From: Anaerotruncus rubiinfantis
GTDB taxonomy: Bacteria > Bacillota > Clostridia > Oscillospirales > Ruminococcaceae
Assembly: GCF_900078395.1 (NCBI RefSeq)
Contig: NZ_FKLA01000009.1
Span: 1,502,614-1,566,613, forward strand
Direction: 5' to 3'
Length of the DNA: 64,000 bases
The stretch's first letter is position 1. The number at the start of each line of letters is the position of its first letter. The notes below the pieces were generated by a model. It saw only the letters and a program-made list of their open reading frames with translations, ran no database searches and had not been told where the DNA came from. This document shows, one piece after another, positions 16,094 to 24,095 of the stretch. The position numbers and the translations under genes are program-made.

Positions 16094-17083
16094 TCAGGTG
16101 CTTTTGCGCTCGACCAGTTCGGGCAGCAGGACCATTCTGCGGGAAGGCTTCTGGCCGGACAGGGTGTCGATGATGATCCGCGCGGCCATGATGCTCGCTT
16201 CGAGGCGCTTATTGTCCAGAGAGGTGAGCGGCGGGGTGCAGATTTCCGCATACATCGAATTGTTTACCCCAACGATCGCGATCTGTTCGGGGACATCAAT
16301 CTGCTTGTCGTGCAGCGCCTGCAGGCCGCCCGCCGCGAGCAGATCGATTCCGTAGACAATCCCGTCCACATCGGGATGTTCCCGCAGAACCTGGAGGGTC
16401 GCTTCGTATCCGCCTTCCAAGGCGTTTTCGGTTCGGTAACTCCATTCGGCGGCGTTGATGTCGAGCGATTCCGCCCCCATGAGATAGCCTTTTTCCTTCA
16501 AACGGTTGCTGGGGTTATAGGGCTTGTCGCAGATGAACGCGATCCTGCGCCGCCCTTTTTCGATCAGCAGCTGGACGCAGGACTGCAGCCCGCCCAACTC
16601 ATCCGAAAGGATCCCATAGACGTTCGGCAGATCGATCCAGCCGTTGATGATTGCGACCGGGATGTCGCTTAGGCACTGCGTGATTGCATCTTTCACCGCG
16701 CTGCACTGGAAAATCGAACCCATCATCACGACGCCTTCGACCCGGCGGCGTTTGAGGATGTCGATCGCATTGACCTTTTCGCTGTCCTCGTGCCCGGTGT
16801 TGAGGATGATGCAGCAGTAGCCGCGCCCGACCAGCTCCCGCTCGATGTAGTAAGCGCCGTCGGTGTGGTGGATATTGCGGATATCGGCAACGAGGATGCC
16901 GATGGTCTTTGAGGACTGGTTCACCAGCCCGCGGGCGATTGCGTTGGGCGAGTAGTTATTTTCCTCCACCAGACGCAGGATTTTCTGACGCGTTTCGGGA
17001 TTCACGCCGGGCTTGTTGTTGATCACGCGCGATACCGAGCTTGGTGAGACGCCCACCTGCCTGGCGATATCGTAAATCGTCAT
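16094..17083 (-). CDS. LacI-family regulator of the TRAP/transketolase island
   Basis: 330 residues from ATG 17083, which starts exactly at the canonical LacI HTH (MTIYDIARQVGVSPSSVSRV, hinge NNYSPNAIARGL); AGGAG lies ahead and the longer start is rejected. The periplasmic-binding-like ligand domain follows (about 60-330), with ASRRMVLLPELVERKST at the end. It sits between the two operons it most likely represses; GTGAYATCGATRTCAC palindromes occur at both candidate promoters. LacI proteins typically bind a sugar or sugar acid as inducer. Confidence 0.93.
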   Translation of the reverse strand: MTIYDIARQVGVSPSSVSRVINNKPGVNPETRQKILRLVEENNYSPNAIARGLVNQSSKTIGILVADIRNIHHTDGAYYIERELVGRGYCCIILNTGHEDSEKVNAIDILKRRRVEGVVMMGSIFQCSAVKDAITQCLSDIPVAIINGWIDLPNVYGILSDELGGLQSCVQLLIEKGRRRIAFICDKPYNPSNRLKEKGYLMGAESLDINAAEWSYRTENALEGGYEATLQVLREHPDVDGIVYGIDLLAAGGLQALHDKQIDVPEQIAIVGVNNSMYAEICTPPLTSLDNKRLEASIMAARIIIDTLSGQKPSRRMVLLPELVERKST

Positions 17084-17294
17084 GAAATTTAAACGCTCCT
17101 TTTTTATGCAGATCCCGGCAGGGGAAAACCCGGTGCTGACTCGATGCCGCTTCTCATCACGGCCCCTTTGCATGGATCTGAAGTTATGCAGTTGATTTTA
17201 TAATATTATATAAAAATCGCATTGGCAATGAATATTTCAAAATTTTTTTAAAATTCGTCCATTTTACTTAAAACAGACAGTTTTACATGTAAAA

Positions 17295-17310
17295 GTGATA
17301 TCGATATCAC
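17295..17310. promoter_or_regulatory. 16-bp palindromic operator
   Basis: GTGATATCGATATCAC, a perfect palindrome with a central CG typical of LacI-family operators. It lies in the 386-bp gap between lacI and the cupin gene and may autoregulate lacI or form a loop with the site at 17424. Confidence 0.75.
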
Positions 17311-17381
17311 AATTTGGATTTTGAGAAAACAAAAAGTGTATCCGAAAAAGCAAGAAATATTCTAAAATTTTCAAAAAACCA

Positions 17382-17443
17382 TTGATTTCAGCCAAAGGAT
17401 GTGTTATTTTAGTTTTGTCGACAGGGTGACATCGATGTCACCC
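17382..17443 (+). promoter_or_regulatory. Promoter and 20-bp LacI operator of the rightward operon
   Basis: TTGATT (17382-17387), a 17-bp spacer and TATTTT (17405-17410), followed at 17424-17443 by a perfect 20-bp palindrome, GGGTGACATC plus its complement. The operator lies just downstream of the expected start, a blocking position. Core: GTGACATCGATGTCAC. Confidence 0.8.
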
Positions 17444-17468
17444 AAATACTTTGGAAGGAAGCAAAATT

Positions 17469-17819
17469 ATGGTTAGAAGAAGCAATGAGAAGCATTCCGA
17501 ACGTAAGCCGGCGCCGTTTGGCGGCAAAAATGAGATCACTGTCCGCAGCTTGCTCAACGGCCCTGAAGAACTTTATCAGAAAGGCCGTGTTTTCGCGCAC
17601 ACAACCGTTTATCCGGGCAGTGCCATCGGTTATCACGTGCATGATGGCGAGTCCGAGACCTATTATATCCTCAGCGGCAGAGGAATTTTTAACGACAATG
17701 GGACCGTTGTTGAGGTCGGGCCGGGAGACGTCACTTTCACCGGCGACGGGGAAGGACACAGCATCGAGGCCACGGGGGACGAGCCGATTGAGATGATCGC
17801 GCTCATCCTCTACCGGTAA
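17469..17819 (+). CDS. Small cupin protein
   Basis: 116 residues from ATG 17469 (GGAAGGA ahead). Single-domain cupin with the metal-binding motif GYHVHDGESETYYILSG (His, His, Glu) and the second motif GDVTFTGDGEGHSIEATGD with its histidine. Such proteins act as sugar isomerases, epimerases or lyases, or simply bind small ligands. It is the first gene of the rightward operon under the LacI operator, so it is likely to be an isomerase or mutarotase for the pathway intermediate; this is inferred from context. Confidence 0.85.
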   Translation: MVRRSNEKHSERKPAPFGGKNEITVRSLLNGPEELYQKGRVFAHTTVYPGSAIGYHVHDGESETYYILSGRGIFNDNGTVVEVGPGDVTFTGDGEGHSIEATGDEPIEMIALILYR

Positions 17820-17855
17820 ACCGTCCATACCATAAAACCAAAAGGAGCTGGTCAT

Positions 17856-18683
17856 ATGAAGTATACCTTGGAAAATCTGTTCGGTATCAAGGACGAAGTG
17901 ATCGTCGTTTCCGGCGGCACCGGCACCATCGGGCTGGAGCTGTGCAGAGGATTTGTGAGCCTTGGGGCGAAGGTGGGCATCATCGGGCTCTTCCCGAAGG
18001 ACTGCGAGGCCGCGGTGGAAAGCCTGCATGCGGACTATCCCGGCGCCGATGTGCTGGCGCTGCCCGCCGATGTGACAAACGAACAGGCGGTCAACGACGC
18101 GGTGGATCAGATCCATGCCCATTTCGGAAAGATTGACGGGCTTGTGAACTGCGCGGGCATCAATATCATCAATAGCCTTTCGGCGATCACCATGGCGGAG
18201 TTCAACAAGGTCATGGATGTCAACTTCACCGGCATCGTGATCTGCTGCAAATCGGTCGGCCGCTATATGCTCAAAGCGAAAAAAGGCCGGGTGGTGAATA
18301 TTTCCTCCCTGAGTTCGATCCAGGGAAAATCCTATTACACCGCCTACGCCGCCAGCAAAGCCGCGATCAACGGCTTTACCCGTTCGCTTTCGATCGAGTG
18401 GGCCAAGAAAGACATCAATGTAAACTGTATCTGCCCGAGCCTGATCGTGACTGACATCAACCGCAAGCAGCTTGAACAGAACCCGGAAAGCTTCCAGAAA
18501 CGTGTCGCGAGCATCCCGCGCGGCGTGCCGGGACGCACCGAATGGCTGGTGGGGCCGGTGGTGAGCCTGCTGTCCCCCGGCAGCGTCCATGTCACCGGAC
18601 AGGCAATCTTTGTGGACGGCGGCTCCTCCGCCGGGGATACCTTTGTGCTCGAGGAGAAACGTTTCGCCGAGCAGGATTCCTAA
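17856..18683 (+). CDS. Short-chain dehydrogenase/reductase
   Basis: 275 residues, classical SDR. NAD(P)-binding VSGGTGTIGLELCRGF at ~19-34, NCAGIN, catalytic Ser in NISSLSS, and YTAYAASKAAINGF giving the Tyr-x3-Lys pair, followed by INVNCICPSLIVTD. The acidic residue expected after the second strand is replaced by a hydrophobic/Lys segment (GIIGLFPKD), so the cofactor preference is unclear. Similar to gluconate 5-dehydrogenase and related polyol dehydrogenases. Strong SD (AAAGGAGC). Second gene of the operon. Confidence 0.92.
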   Translation: MKYTLENLFGIKDEVIVVSGGTGTIGLELCRGFVSLGAKVGIIGLFPKDCEAAVESLHADYPGADVLALPADVTNEQAVNDAVDQIHAHFGKIDGLVNCAGINIINSLSAITMAEFNKVMDVNFTGIVICCKSVGRYMLKAKKGRVVNISSLSSIQGKSYYTAYAASKAAINGFTRSLSIEWAKKDINVNCICPSLIVTDINRKQLEQNPESFQKRVASIPRGVPGRTEWLVGPVVSLLSPGSVHVTGQAIFVDGGSSAGDTFVLEEKRFAEQDS

Positions 18684-18709
18684 GAACCAAAGATCAGGAG
18701 GTTTTTGTC

Positions 18710-19372
18710 ATGAAGAAGATAGCCGTCATTTTTACTTCGTTTGGCCCGCTGGTCAACAACTTTAAAAAGATTCTGAACGACACGCTCGAGGACTGCGAGC
18801 TGATCTGCATCGCGGACGACAGCCTCATCCGCGACGTCATGCGTACCGGCGCGCCGGACGAAAACGTGGAGAAGCGCACCTTCCTGCATATCGAAAGCGC
18901 AATCGCGGCGGGCGCGCAGATGGTGGTCATTGCCTGCTCTTCGGTTGGGCAGGTCGCCCAGGCGGCGGATGCGAAATACTCCGTCCCGGTGATCCGTATC
19001 GACGACGCCATGGCCATGCGCGCTGTTGCCGCCGGCGGGAAGGTCGGCGTAATCGCAAGTCTGGAAACCACCATCGAGCCGACTGTGAAGCTGCTGCGCC
19101 AGAAGGCGGAAGCGGCCGGCAAGGATGTGGAGATCATCAGCCGGGTGGCGCAGGGCGCATATCAGGCGCTCGGCTCCGGAGACCCCGAGACCCACGACAG
19201 GCTGGTCACTGAAGCCGCGGAGCAGCTCGCGAAGGAAACAGACGTCATCCTGCTCGCGCAGGGTTCGATGGCGCGGCTGGACGAGCCGCTCAACAAAGTG
19301 ATCCCGGTGCCGGTGCTCACCAGCCCTAAGAGCTGCGCGCTGGCGGTCCGTGAGATGCTCAAAAGCTTATAA
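18710..19372 (+). CDS. Asp/Glu racemase-superfamily protein
   Basis: 220 residues from ATG 18710 with AGGAGG ahead. Two-domain racemase fold: FTSFGPLVNNF near the start, a first cysteine in VVIACSSVGQ (~82-91), and GKVGVIASLETTIEPTVKLL. The second catalytic cysteine, usually in the C-terminal half near 'xxCTxxP', is not obvious; the region reads VILLAQGSMARLDE. A one-cysteine or altered active site suggests a non-racemase activity such as an isomerase or decarboxylase (the superfamily includes arylmalonate decarboxylase). Third gene of the operon; it shares no motif with sugar enzymes, which makes the pathway unusual. Confidence 0.8.
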   Translation: MKKIAVIFTSFGPLVNNFKKILNDTLEDCELICIADDSLIRDVMRTGAPDENVEKRTFLHIESAIAAGAQMVVIACSSVGQVAQAADAKYSVPVIRIDDAMAMRAVAAGGKVGVIASLETTIEPTVKLLRQKAEAAGKDVEIISRVAQGAYQALGSGDPETHDRLVTEAAEQLAKETDVILLAQGSMARLDEPLNKVIPVPVLTSPKSCALAVREMLKSL

Positions 19373-19388
19373 GCAGGGGGAATCGCAA

Positions 19389-20417
19389 ATGAAAGCGTTC
19401 GTGATTGAAGGCAAGGATTGTTCCTATTTTGCCGACGTCGAGGAGCCGCAGCTCAAAGACGCACATTCGGTCAAAGTGCAGGTTGAATCCTGCGGAATCT
19501 GCGGCACCGACATCAAGATTTTTGAAGGGAAGCATTCCCAGTCTGTGGGCGCGAAACGCATCCCCGGACATGAATTTGCCGGCGTTGTCACAGAAGTGGG
19601 CAGCGGCGTGAAAAGCCTCAAAGTGGGGGACCGGGTCGTGCATGAGCCGATTGACTACTGCGGCACCTGCTACGCCTGCCGCAAAGGACAGGGAAATGTT
19701 TGCAGCAGCCTGCATGTGACCGGCTGCAACATGAGCGGCGGCATGGAGGAATACTTCGTCGCGGGCGAACACCAGTGGCACAAGCTTCCGGATTGGATCA
19801 GCTGGGACGAAGCTGCGCTCATCGAGCCGTACACCATCGCGGGGCAGGTCTGTTCGCGTGCCGAGCTCGAGCCGGAGGACACGATGCTCATCCACGGCGC
19901 GGGGCCCATCGGGCTCATGCTGGCGGACACCGCCATCCATATGGGCGCCACCGTCATGATCAGCGAGGTCAGCGACGGGCGGCTCGCGCTCGCAAGGGAA
20001 ATCGGCGCGCAGCATGTTATTGACGCGAAGAAAGAAGACGTCAATGAAAAGGTGATGGAGATCACCGAAGGGGTCGGTCCGAACATCGTGTGCGACTGCG
20101 CGGGCATCCCCAGATTTGCCGAGGACGCGTTCAAAATTCTTTCCCCGGCCGGGCGGTTTGTCCCGGTGGCAGGCGTGCCGTTTACCTGTGACGGATACAT
20201 CGCGATGCGCAAACAGCTTAAAATCGTCGCCTCGCGGCTGCAGATGCACCAGTTCGTGCCGGTCATCTCCCGATTCAAGCTCTACCAGGAGCACGCGCGG
20301 CGGATGATCACCGATGTGTTTGATTTTGCCGACACCCAAAAGGCGTTCGAACACGCCGCCGCGCGTCTGCCGCAGACCGGGAAGATCGTGCTGCGCTTTC
20401 ACAAGAATCCCGGCTGA
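19389..20417 (+). CDS. Zinc-dependent medium-chain alcohol dehydrogenase
   Basis: 342 residues from ATG 19389. Catalytic zinc ligands: Cys in ESCGICGTDIKIFEG, the GHEFAG histidine-glutamate, and the structural zinc cluster CGTCYACRKGQGNVC. The Rossmann motif is IHGAGPIGLMLADTAIHMGA. This is the sorbitol/threonine/galactitol-1-P dehydrogenase branch. It likely oxidises a polyol or hydroxy intermediate of the pathway. It directly precedes the transketolase genes. Confidence 0.93.
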   Translation: MKAFVIEGKDCSYFADVEEPQLKDAHSVKVQVESCGICGTDIKIFEGKHSQSVGAKRIPGHEFAGVVTEVGSGVKSLKVGDRVVHEPIDYCGTCYACRKGQGNVCSSLHVTGCNMSGGMEEYFVAGEHQWHKLPDWISWDEAALIEPYTIAGQVCSRAELEPEDTMLIHGAGPIGLMLADTAIHMGATVMISEVSDGRLALAREIGAQHVIDAKKEDVNEKVMEITEGVGPNIVCDCAGIPRFAEDAFKILSPAGRFVPVAGVPFTCDGYIAMRKQLKIVASRLQMHQFVPVISRFKLYQEHARRMITDVFDFADTQKAFEHAAARLPQTGKIVLRFHKNPG

Positions 20418-20454
20418 GCGTCCTATAGGCAAACTGTTTTGAGAGGAGAATACT

Positions 20455-21291
20455 ATGCCGTTGACTGAAACGCGCGTCCAGGAGCTGGACGCCTTATGTA
20501 AACAATTCCGGATCGATACGGTCGAACTGCTGCACGCGGTCCAGACCGGCCACGCGGGCGGTTCGCTGTCCGTCTGCGAAATCCTGGTCACGCTCTATAT
20601 GGAGTGCGCCAACATCACGCCCGAAAACCAGCATGACGCGGGGCGCGACCGTATCGTGCTCTGCAAAGGGCACGCGGCGCCGATGCTCTACCGGTGCCTT
20701 TGTGAAAAGGGCTTCTTCCCGAAAGAAGAGATGAAGACCCTGCGCCAGCCGGGCAGCCGTCTGCAGGGGCATCCCTGCTCGAAAAAGACCCCCGGCGTGG
20801 AGCTTTCCACCGGGCCGCTCGGCCTGGGGCTTTCCGCCAGTGTGGGTATGGCCTGCGCGAAAAAGCTCTCGAAGGCGGGCGGGTACATATTCCCGGTGCT
20901 CGGCGACGGTGAACTCAATGAGGGAACCGTTTGGGAGGCGGCGATGTCCGCCGCGAAATTTGCGTGCGACAACCTGGTCGCGATCGTGGACTGGAACAAG
21001 GTCCAGCTCGATGGTTTGGCCAAAGACGTCATGCCGATCGGCGATCTGGCCGCGAAGTGGGCGAGCTTCGGGTGGAAGGTCTACGAATGCGACGGGCACA
21101 ACATCGCCCAGCTTTATAATGCGATCGAAGCCGCTAAAAATGCAGCCGATCCCATGCCGCGGGTCGTGCTTGCAAATACCATTAAAGGCAAAGGCGTCTC
21201 CTTCATGGAGGGGACCAACAAATTCCACGGCAAAGCCATCACCGATGAGGAATATGAACTGGCGATGCGCGAACTAAGGGGGGCGAAATAA
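20455..21291 (+). CDS. Transketolase, N-terminal (TPP-binding) subunit, copy 1
   Basis: 278 residues, the TPP-pyrophosphate half of a split transketolase. Motifs: TGHAGGSLS, CKGHAAPMLY, QGHPCSKKTPGVELSTGPLGLGLS and the TPP signature GDGELNEGTVWEAAMSAAKFACDNLVAIVDWNK. Conserved histidines of transketolase are in place. Its stop overlaps the start of the C-terminal subunit by one base (TAATG), as in functional split pairs. Substrate cannot be read from the sequence. Only moderately similar to copy 2. Confidence 0.93.
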   Translation: MPLTETRVQELDALCKQFRIDTVELLHAVQTGHAGGSLSVCEILVTLYMECANITPENQHDAGRDRIVLCKGHAAPMLYRCLCEKGFFPKEEMKTLRQPGSRLQGHPCSKKTPGVELSTGPLGLGLSASVGMACAKKLSKAGGYIFPVLGDGELNEGTVWEAAMSAAKFACDNLVAIVDWNKVQLDGLAKDVMPIGDLAAKWASFGWKVYECDGHNIAQLYNAIEAAKNAADPMPRVVLANTIKGKGVSFMEGTNKFHGKAITDEEYELAMRELRGAK

Positions 21292-22235
21292 TGCCGCAGG
21301 CTTTACGTGATGTATATGGAGAGTCGCTGCGCAAATACGGCAAGGCGAATGAAAAGGTGGTCGTGCTCGACGCGGATCTCGCCACCAGTACAAAATCGGT
21401 CCTTTTTGCACAGGAATGCCCCGACCGGTTCTTTGACGTCGGGATTGCCGAAGCCAACATGGTTTCGATGGCCGCGGGCTTCGCGAGCAGCGGCTACATC
21501 CCGTTTATCAACACCTTCGCCACCTTTGTGGCGAGCATCTGCGCCCTGAGCGCCAAGAGCCTGATCGCCTATTCCGGACTGAACGTCCGGCTTATCGGTG
21601 GAAATAACGGGTTGACCGGCGGCTATGACGGAGCGACCCATCACAGCTTCGACGATATCAATGTCATGCGCGGCATCCCCGGTATGCTGGTGATGTCCCC
21701 GAGCGACCCGGTTATGGTGGACTGGATGGTCAGGACGCTCATCGAAGATTACAACGGGCCGGCTTATGTGAGCCTTTCCCGCAGCGGATATGACCCGCTT
21801 TATCAGCCGGGAGAAAGCTTCACCATCGGCAAGGCGAAACAGCTGCGCGACGGCGCGGACCTTTCGATCTTCGCGTACGGGCTTTCGGTTTACCGTGCGA
21901 AGAAGGCGGCCGAAGAATTGGCCGCGGAGGGTATTTCAGCACGGGTTTACGATATGTTCACGATCAAACCCCTCGACTGTGAAGCGGTGCTCGCGGCCGC
22001 GCGCGAAACCGGCGCGATCGTGACCGCGGAGGAGCATTCGATCCTCGGCGGGCTTGGCACCGCGGTTGCGGAGACGCTCGCGAAGAACCGCGTCTGCGTC
22101 CCGCTTGAAACGGTCGGCATCCGCGACTGCTTCACCGAAAGCGGCGCCTATGAAGATCTGGTCAGGGAGTTCAAAATCGACGTGGATTCGATCAAGCAGG
22201 CTGCCCGGGACGCGGTTTCGGAAAAGGGAAGGTGA
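21291..22235 (+). CDS. Transketolase, C-terminal subunit, copy 1
   Basis: 314 residues: pyrimidine-binding domain (DVGIAEANMVSMAAGFASSGYIPF, with the catalytic glutamate) and C-terminal domain (AKKAAEELAAEGISARVYDMFTIKPLD, TAEEHSILGGLG). Partner of the gene immediately upstream. The pair transfers a two-carbon ketol unit or may act as a DXPS-like synthase; which one is not decidable here. Confidence 0.93.
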   Translation: MPQALRDVYGESLRKYGKANEKVVVLDADLATSTKSVLFAQECPDRFFDVGIAEANMVSMAAGFASSGYIPFINTFATFVASICALSAKSLIAYSGLNVRLIGGNNGLTGGYDGATHHSFDDINVMRGIPGMLVMSPSDPVMVDWMVRTLIEDYNGPAYVSLSRSGYDPLYQPGESFTIGKAKQLRDGADLSIFAYGLSVYRAKKAAEELAAEGISARVYDMFTIKPLDCEAVLAAARETGAIVTAEEHSILGGLGTAVAETLAKNRVCVPLETVGIRDCFTESGAYEDLVREFKIDVDSIKQAARDAVSEKGR

Positions 22236-22244
22236 GGGATCACG

Positions 22245-23081
22245 ATGGATCAAAAGGTCAGAGAACTTTATAAAATCAGCTATGAGCTGCGCCGAAAAGC
22301 GGTGGAGATGGTCAACCACGCCAAGACAGGGCATATTGCGCCGAGCCTTTCGATGGCGGAGATGGTCGCCACCCTGTATTTCGACATCCTGAATGTCGAT
22401 CCGGCCAACCCGCATTGGCAGGACCGCGACCGGTTTGTCCTCTCGAAAGGGCACGCCTGCCCACTCTACTACGCGGCGCTCGCGAAACGAGGATTTTTTC
22501 CGGAGGAGGACCTGATGCAGTACCGGATGCTTGCGAGCAAGCTACAGGGCCATCCGGACATGCGCAAATGTCCGGGCGTCGACATGACGACCGGTTCGCT
22601 CGGCAACGGCGTTTCGGCCGCGCTGGGCATGGCGCTGATTGGTAAGAAGGATCACAGGAATCACTGGGTCTATGCCATTGCGGGCGACGGCGAAATCCAG
22701 GAGGGGATCGTCTGGGAGGCGGCGCTCTACGCGGGCAACGCGAAACTCGACAACCTCATCCTCTTTATCGACAATAACGGATTGCAAAGCGGCGGTTCGG
22801 TTGCTTCGATCCAGGATCTTGGTGATTTGGAGGCGCGTTTTTGCGATTTCAAATGGGATACCCAGGTCATCGACGGCCACGATATCGAGGCGATCCGCCG
22901 CGCGGTCGAGACCGCGAAGCAGCGCAAGGGCACCCCTTCGGTCATCATCGCCAAGACCACGAAAGGCAAGGGTGTTTCGTTTATGGAGAACCAATACCTT
23001 TGGCACATGAAGGCGCCGAACGCGGAAGAATACCGAATCGCAATGGAAGAACTTGGAAAGGCGGTGGAACAGTATGCCTGA
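22245..23081 (+). CDS. Transketolase, N-terminal (TPP-binding) subunit, copy 2
   Basis: 278 residues; TPP motif GDGEIQEGIVWEAALYAGNAKLDNLILFIDNN and SKGHACPLYY are intact. The first substrate-loop motif reads TGHIAPSLS instead of the usual GHxGGSLS in copy 1, a change next to the catalytic histidine that may alter specificity. Estimated by eye at about 40% identity to copy 1, so the two pairs are old paralogues rather than a recent duplication. Confidence 0.92.
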   Translation: MDQKVRELYKISYELRRKAVEMVNHAKTGHIAPSLSMAEMVATLYFDILNVDPANPHWQDRDRFVLSKGHACPLYYAALAKRGFFPEEDLMQYRMLASKLQGHPDMRKCPGVDMTTGSLGNGVSAALGMALIGKKDHRNHWVYAIAGDGEIQEGIVWEAALYAGNAKLDNLILFIDNNGLQSGGSVASIQDLGDLEARFCDFKWDTQVIDGHDIEAIRRAVETAKQRKGTPSVIIAKTTKGKGVSFMENQYLWHMKAPNAEEYRIAMEELGKAVEQYA

Positions 23082-24012
23082 TATGGTTTCTACGCGCACC
23101 GGTTTTGGGCAGGGCGTGATGGCGCTCTCCGAAACCTGCGATAAAATCCTGGTTGCTTCGGCGGACACTTACCGTTCGTTCGCGCTGGGCGAATATGCGG
23201 GCAAATATCCCGACCGTTACTTTGAATTCGGCATTGCCGAACAGAATATGATCACCGCTTCCGCCGCAATGGCGAGCGAAGGCTACACCGTCTTTGCGGT
23301 CGGCTACAGCCCATTCCTTTCGATGCGCGCCGCCGAACAGATCCGCACCTTCGTAGCCTACCCAAACCTGAATGTTAAGGTTGTGGCGGGCTTGGGCGGT
23401 CTTTCGGGCGACACCGACGGCGTCACCCACCAGGGCACCGAGGACCTTGGGCTCATGCGTACCATCCCGAACCTCACGGTCGTCTGTCCGGCGGACGCTG
23501 TGGCGGCAAAGGCATTTGTGAAGCTGGTTGCGGAAATTGACGGGCCGGTCTACCTGCGGCTTGGCCGCGGCGCCACGCCGGTCATCTATCCCAAGGATCA
23601 GCAGTTTACCCTTGGCAAAGCAGTCTCGGTGCGCGACAACGGCAATGACCTGGCGATCATCGCCGCGGGCCCGTGCGTCGGGGAAGCGGCAATCGCCGCC
23701 GACCGGCTGCGGGAAAAGGGCGTGTGCGCGAAGGTGTTGGATATGCACACGATTAAACCCCTTGACACCGAAGCGCTGGAAGCCGCTTTCGCCTCCTGCA
23801 GGAGGGTCATGACCGTCGAGGACGGCACCATATACGGCGGGCTTGGCAGCGCGGTGCTCGAGTACATCGCGGAAAGCGGCATCGCCATGGAAAGCTGCAA
23901 ACGGCTCGGAATGACCACTTTCGGCACGGCGGGTACCCTGCCGGAGCTGCTCGGATATTTCGGCATCGACGCCGCGGGAATCGAAAAACAGGCGCTCGCA
24001 ATGCTCAAATGA
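23074..24012 (+). CDS. Transketolase, C-terminal subunit, copy 2
   Basis: 312 residues from ATG 23074, overlapping the end of the N-terminal subunit by eight bases. FEFGIAEQNMITASAAMASEGYTVFAVGYSPF carries the catalytic glutamate; C-terminal motifs VLDMHTIKPLDTEALEAAF and TVEDGTIYGGLG. It is the last gene of the operon, before a strong terminator. The presence of two complete split transketolases behind one regulator is unusual. Confidence 0.92.
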   Translation: MPDMVSTRTGFGQGVMALSETCDKILVASADTYRSFALGEYAGKYPDRYFEFGIAEQNMITASAAMASEGYTVFAVGYSPFLSMRAAEQIRTFVAYPNLNVKVVAGLGGLSGDTDGVTHQGTEDLGLMRTIPNLTVVCPADAVAAKAFVKLVAEIDGPVYLRLGRGATPVIYPKDQQFTLGKAVSVRDNGNDLAIIAAGPCVGEAAIAADRLREKGVCAKVLDMHTIKPLDTEALEAAFASCRRVMTVEDGTIYGGLGSAVLEYIAESGIAMESCKRLGMTTFGTAGTLPELLGYFGIDAAGIEKQALAMLK

Positions 24013-24040
24013 GCTTTCTCCTACATTCTTGATATACGAA

Positions 24041-24084
24041 AAAGCTGTCCGCGTCCCGTTTTTCGGGACGCGGACAGCTTTTTT
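24041..24084. terminator. Bidirectional terminator after the transketolase operon
   Basis: Stem of about 18 bp (AAAGCTGTCCGCGTCCCG and complement) with a short loop and T-runs on both strands; it also ends the leftward operon that stops at 24096. Confidence 0.93.
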
Positions 24085-24095
24085 CCATGGTTTGT

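Noticed and set aside
17409..18590. 393-residue minus-strand frame opposite the cupin/SDR genes
   Set aside because: Shadow frame without motifs or SD; the plus-strand genes have clear catalytic signatures.
19359..20591. 410-residue minus-strand frame opposite the alcohol dehydrogenase
   Set aside because: Antisense shadow caused by high GC; histidine- and arginine-rich low-complexity translation.
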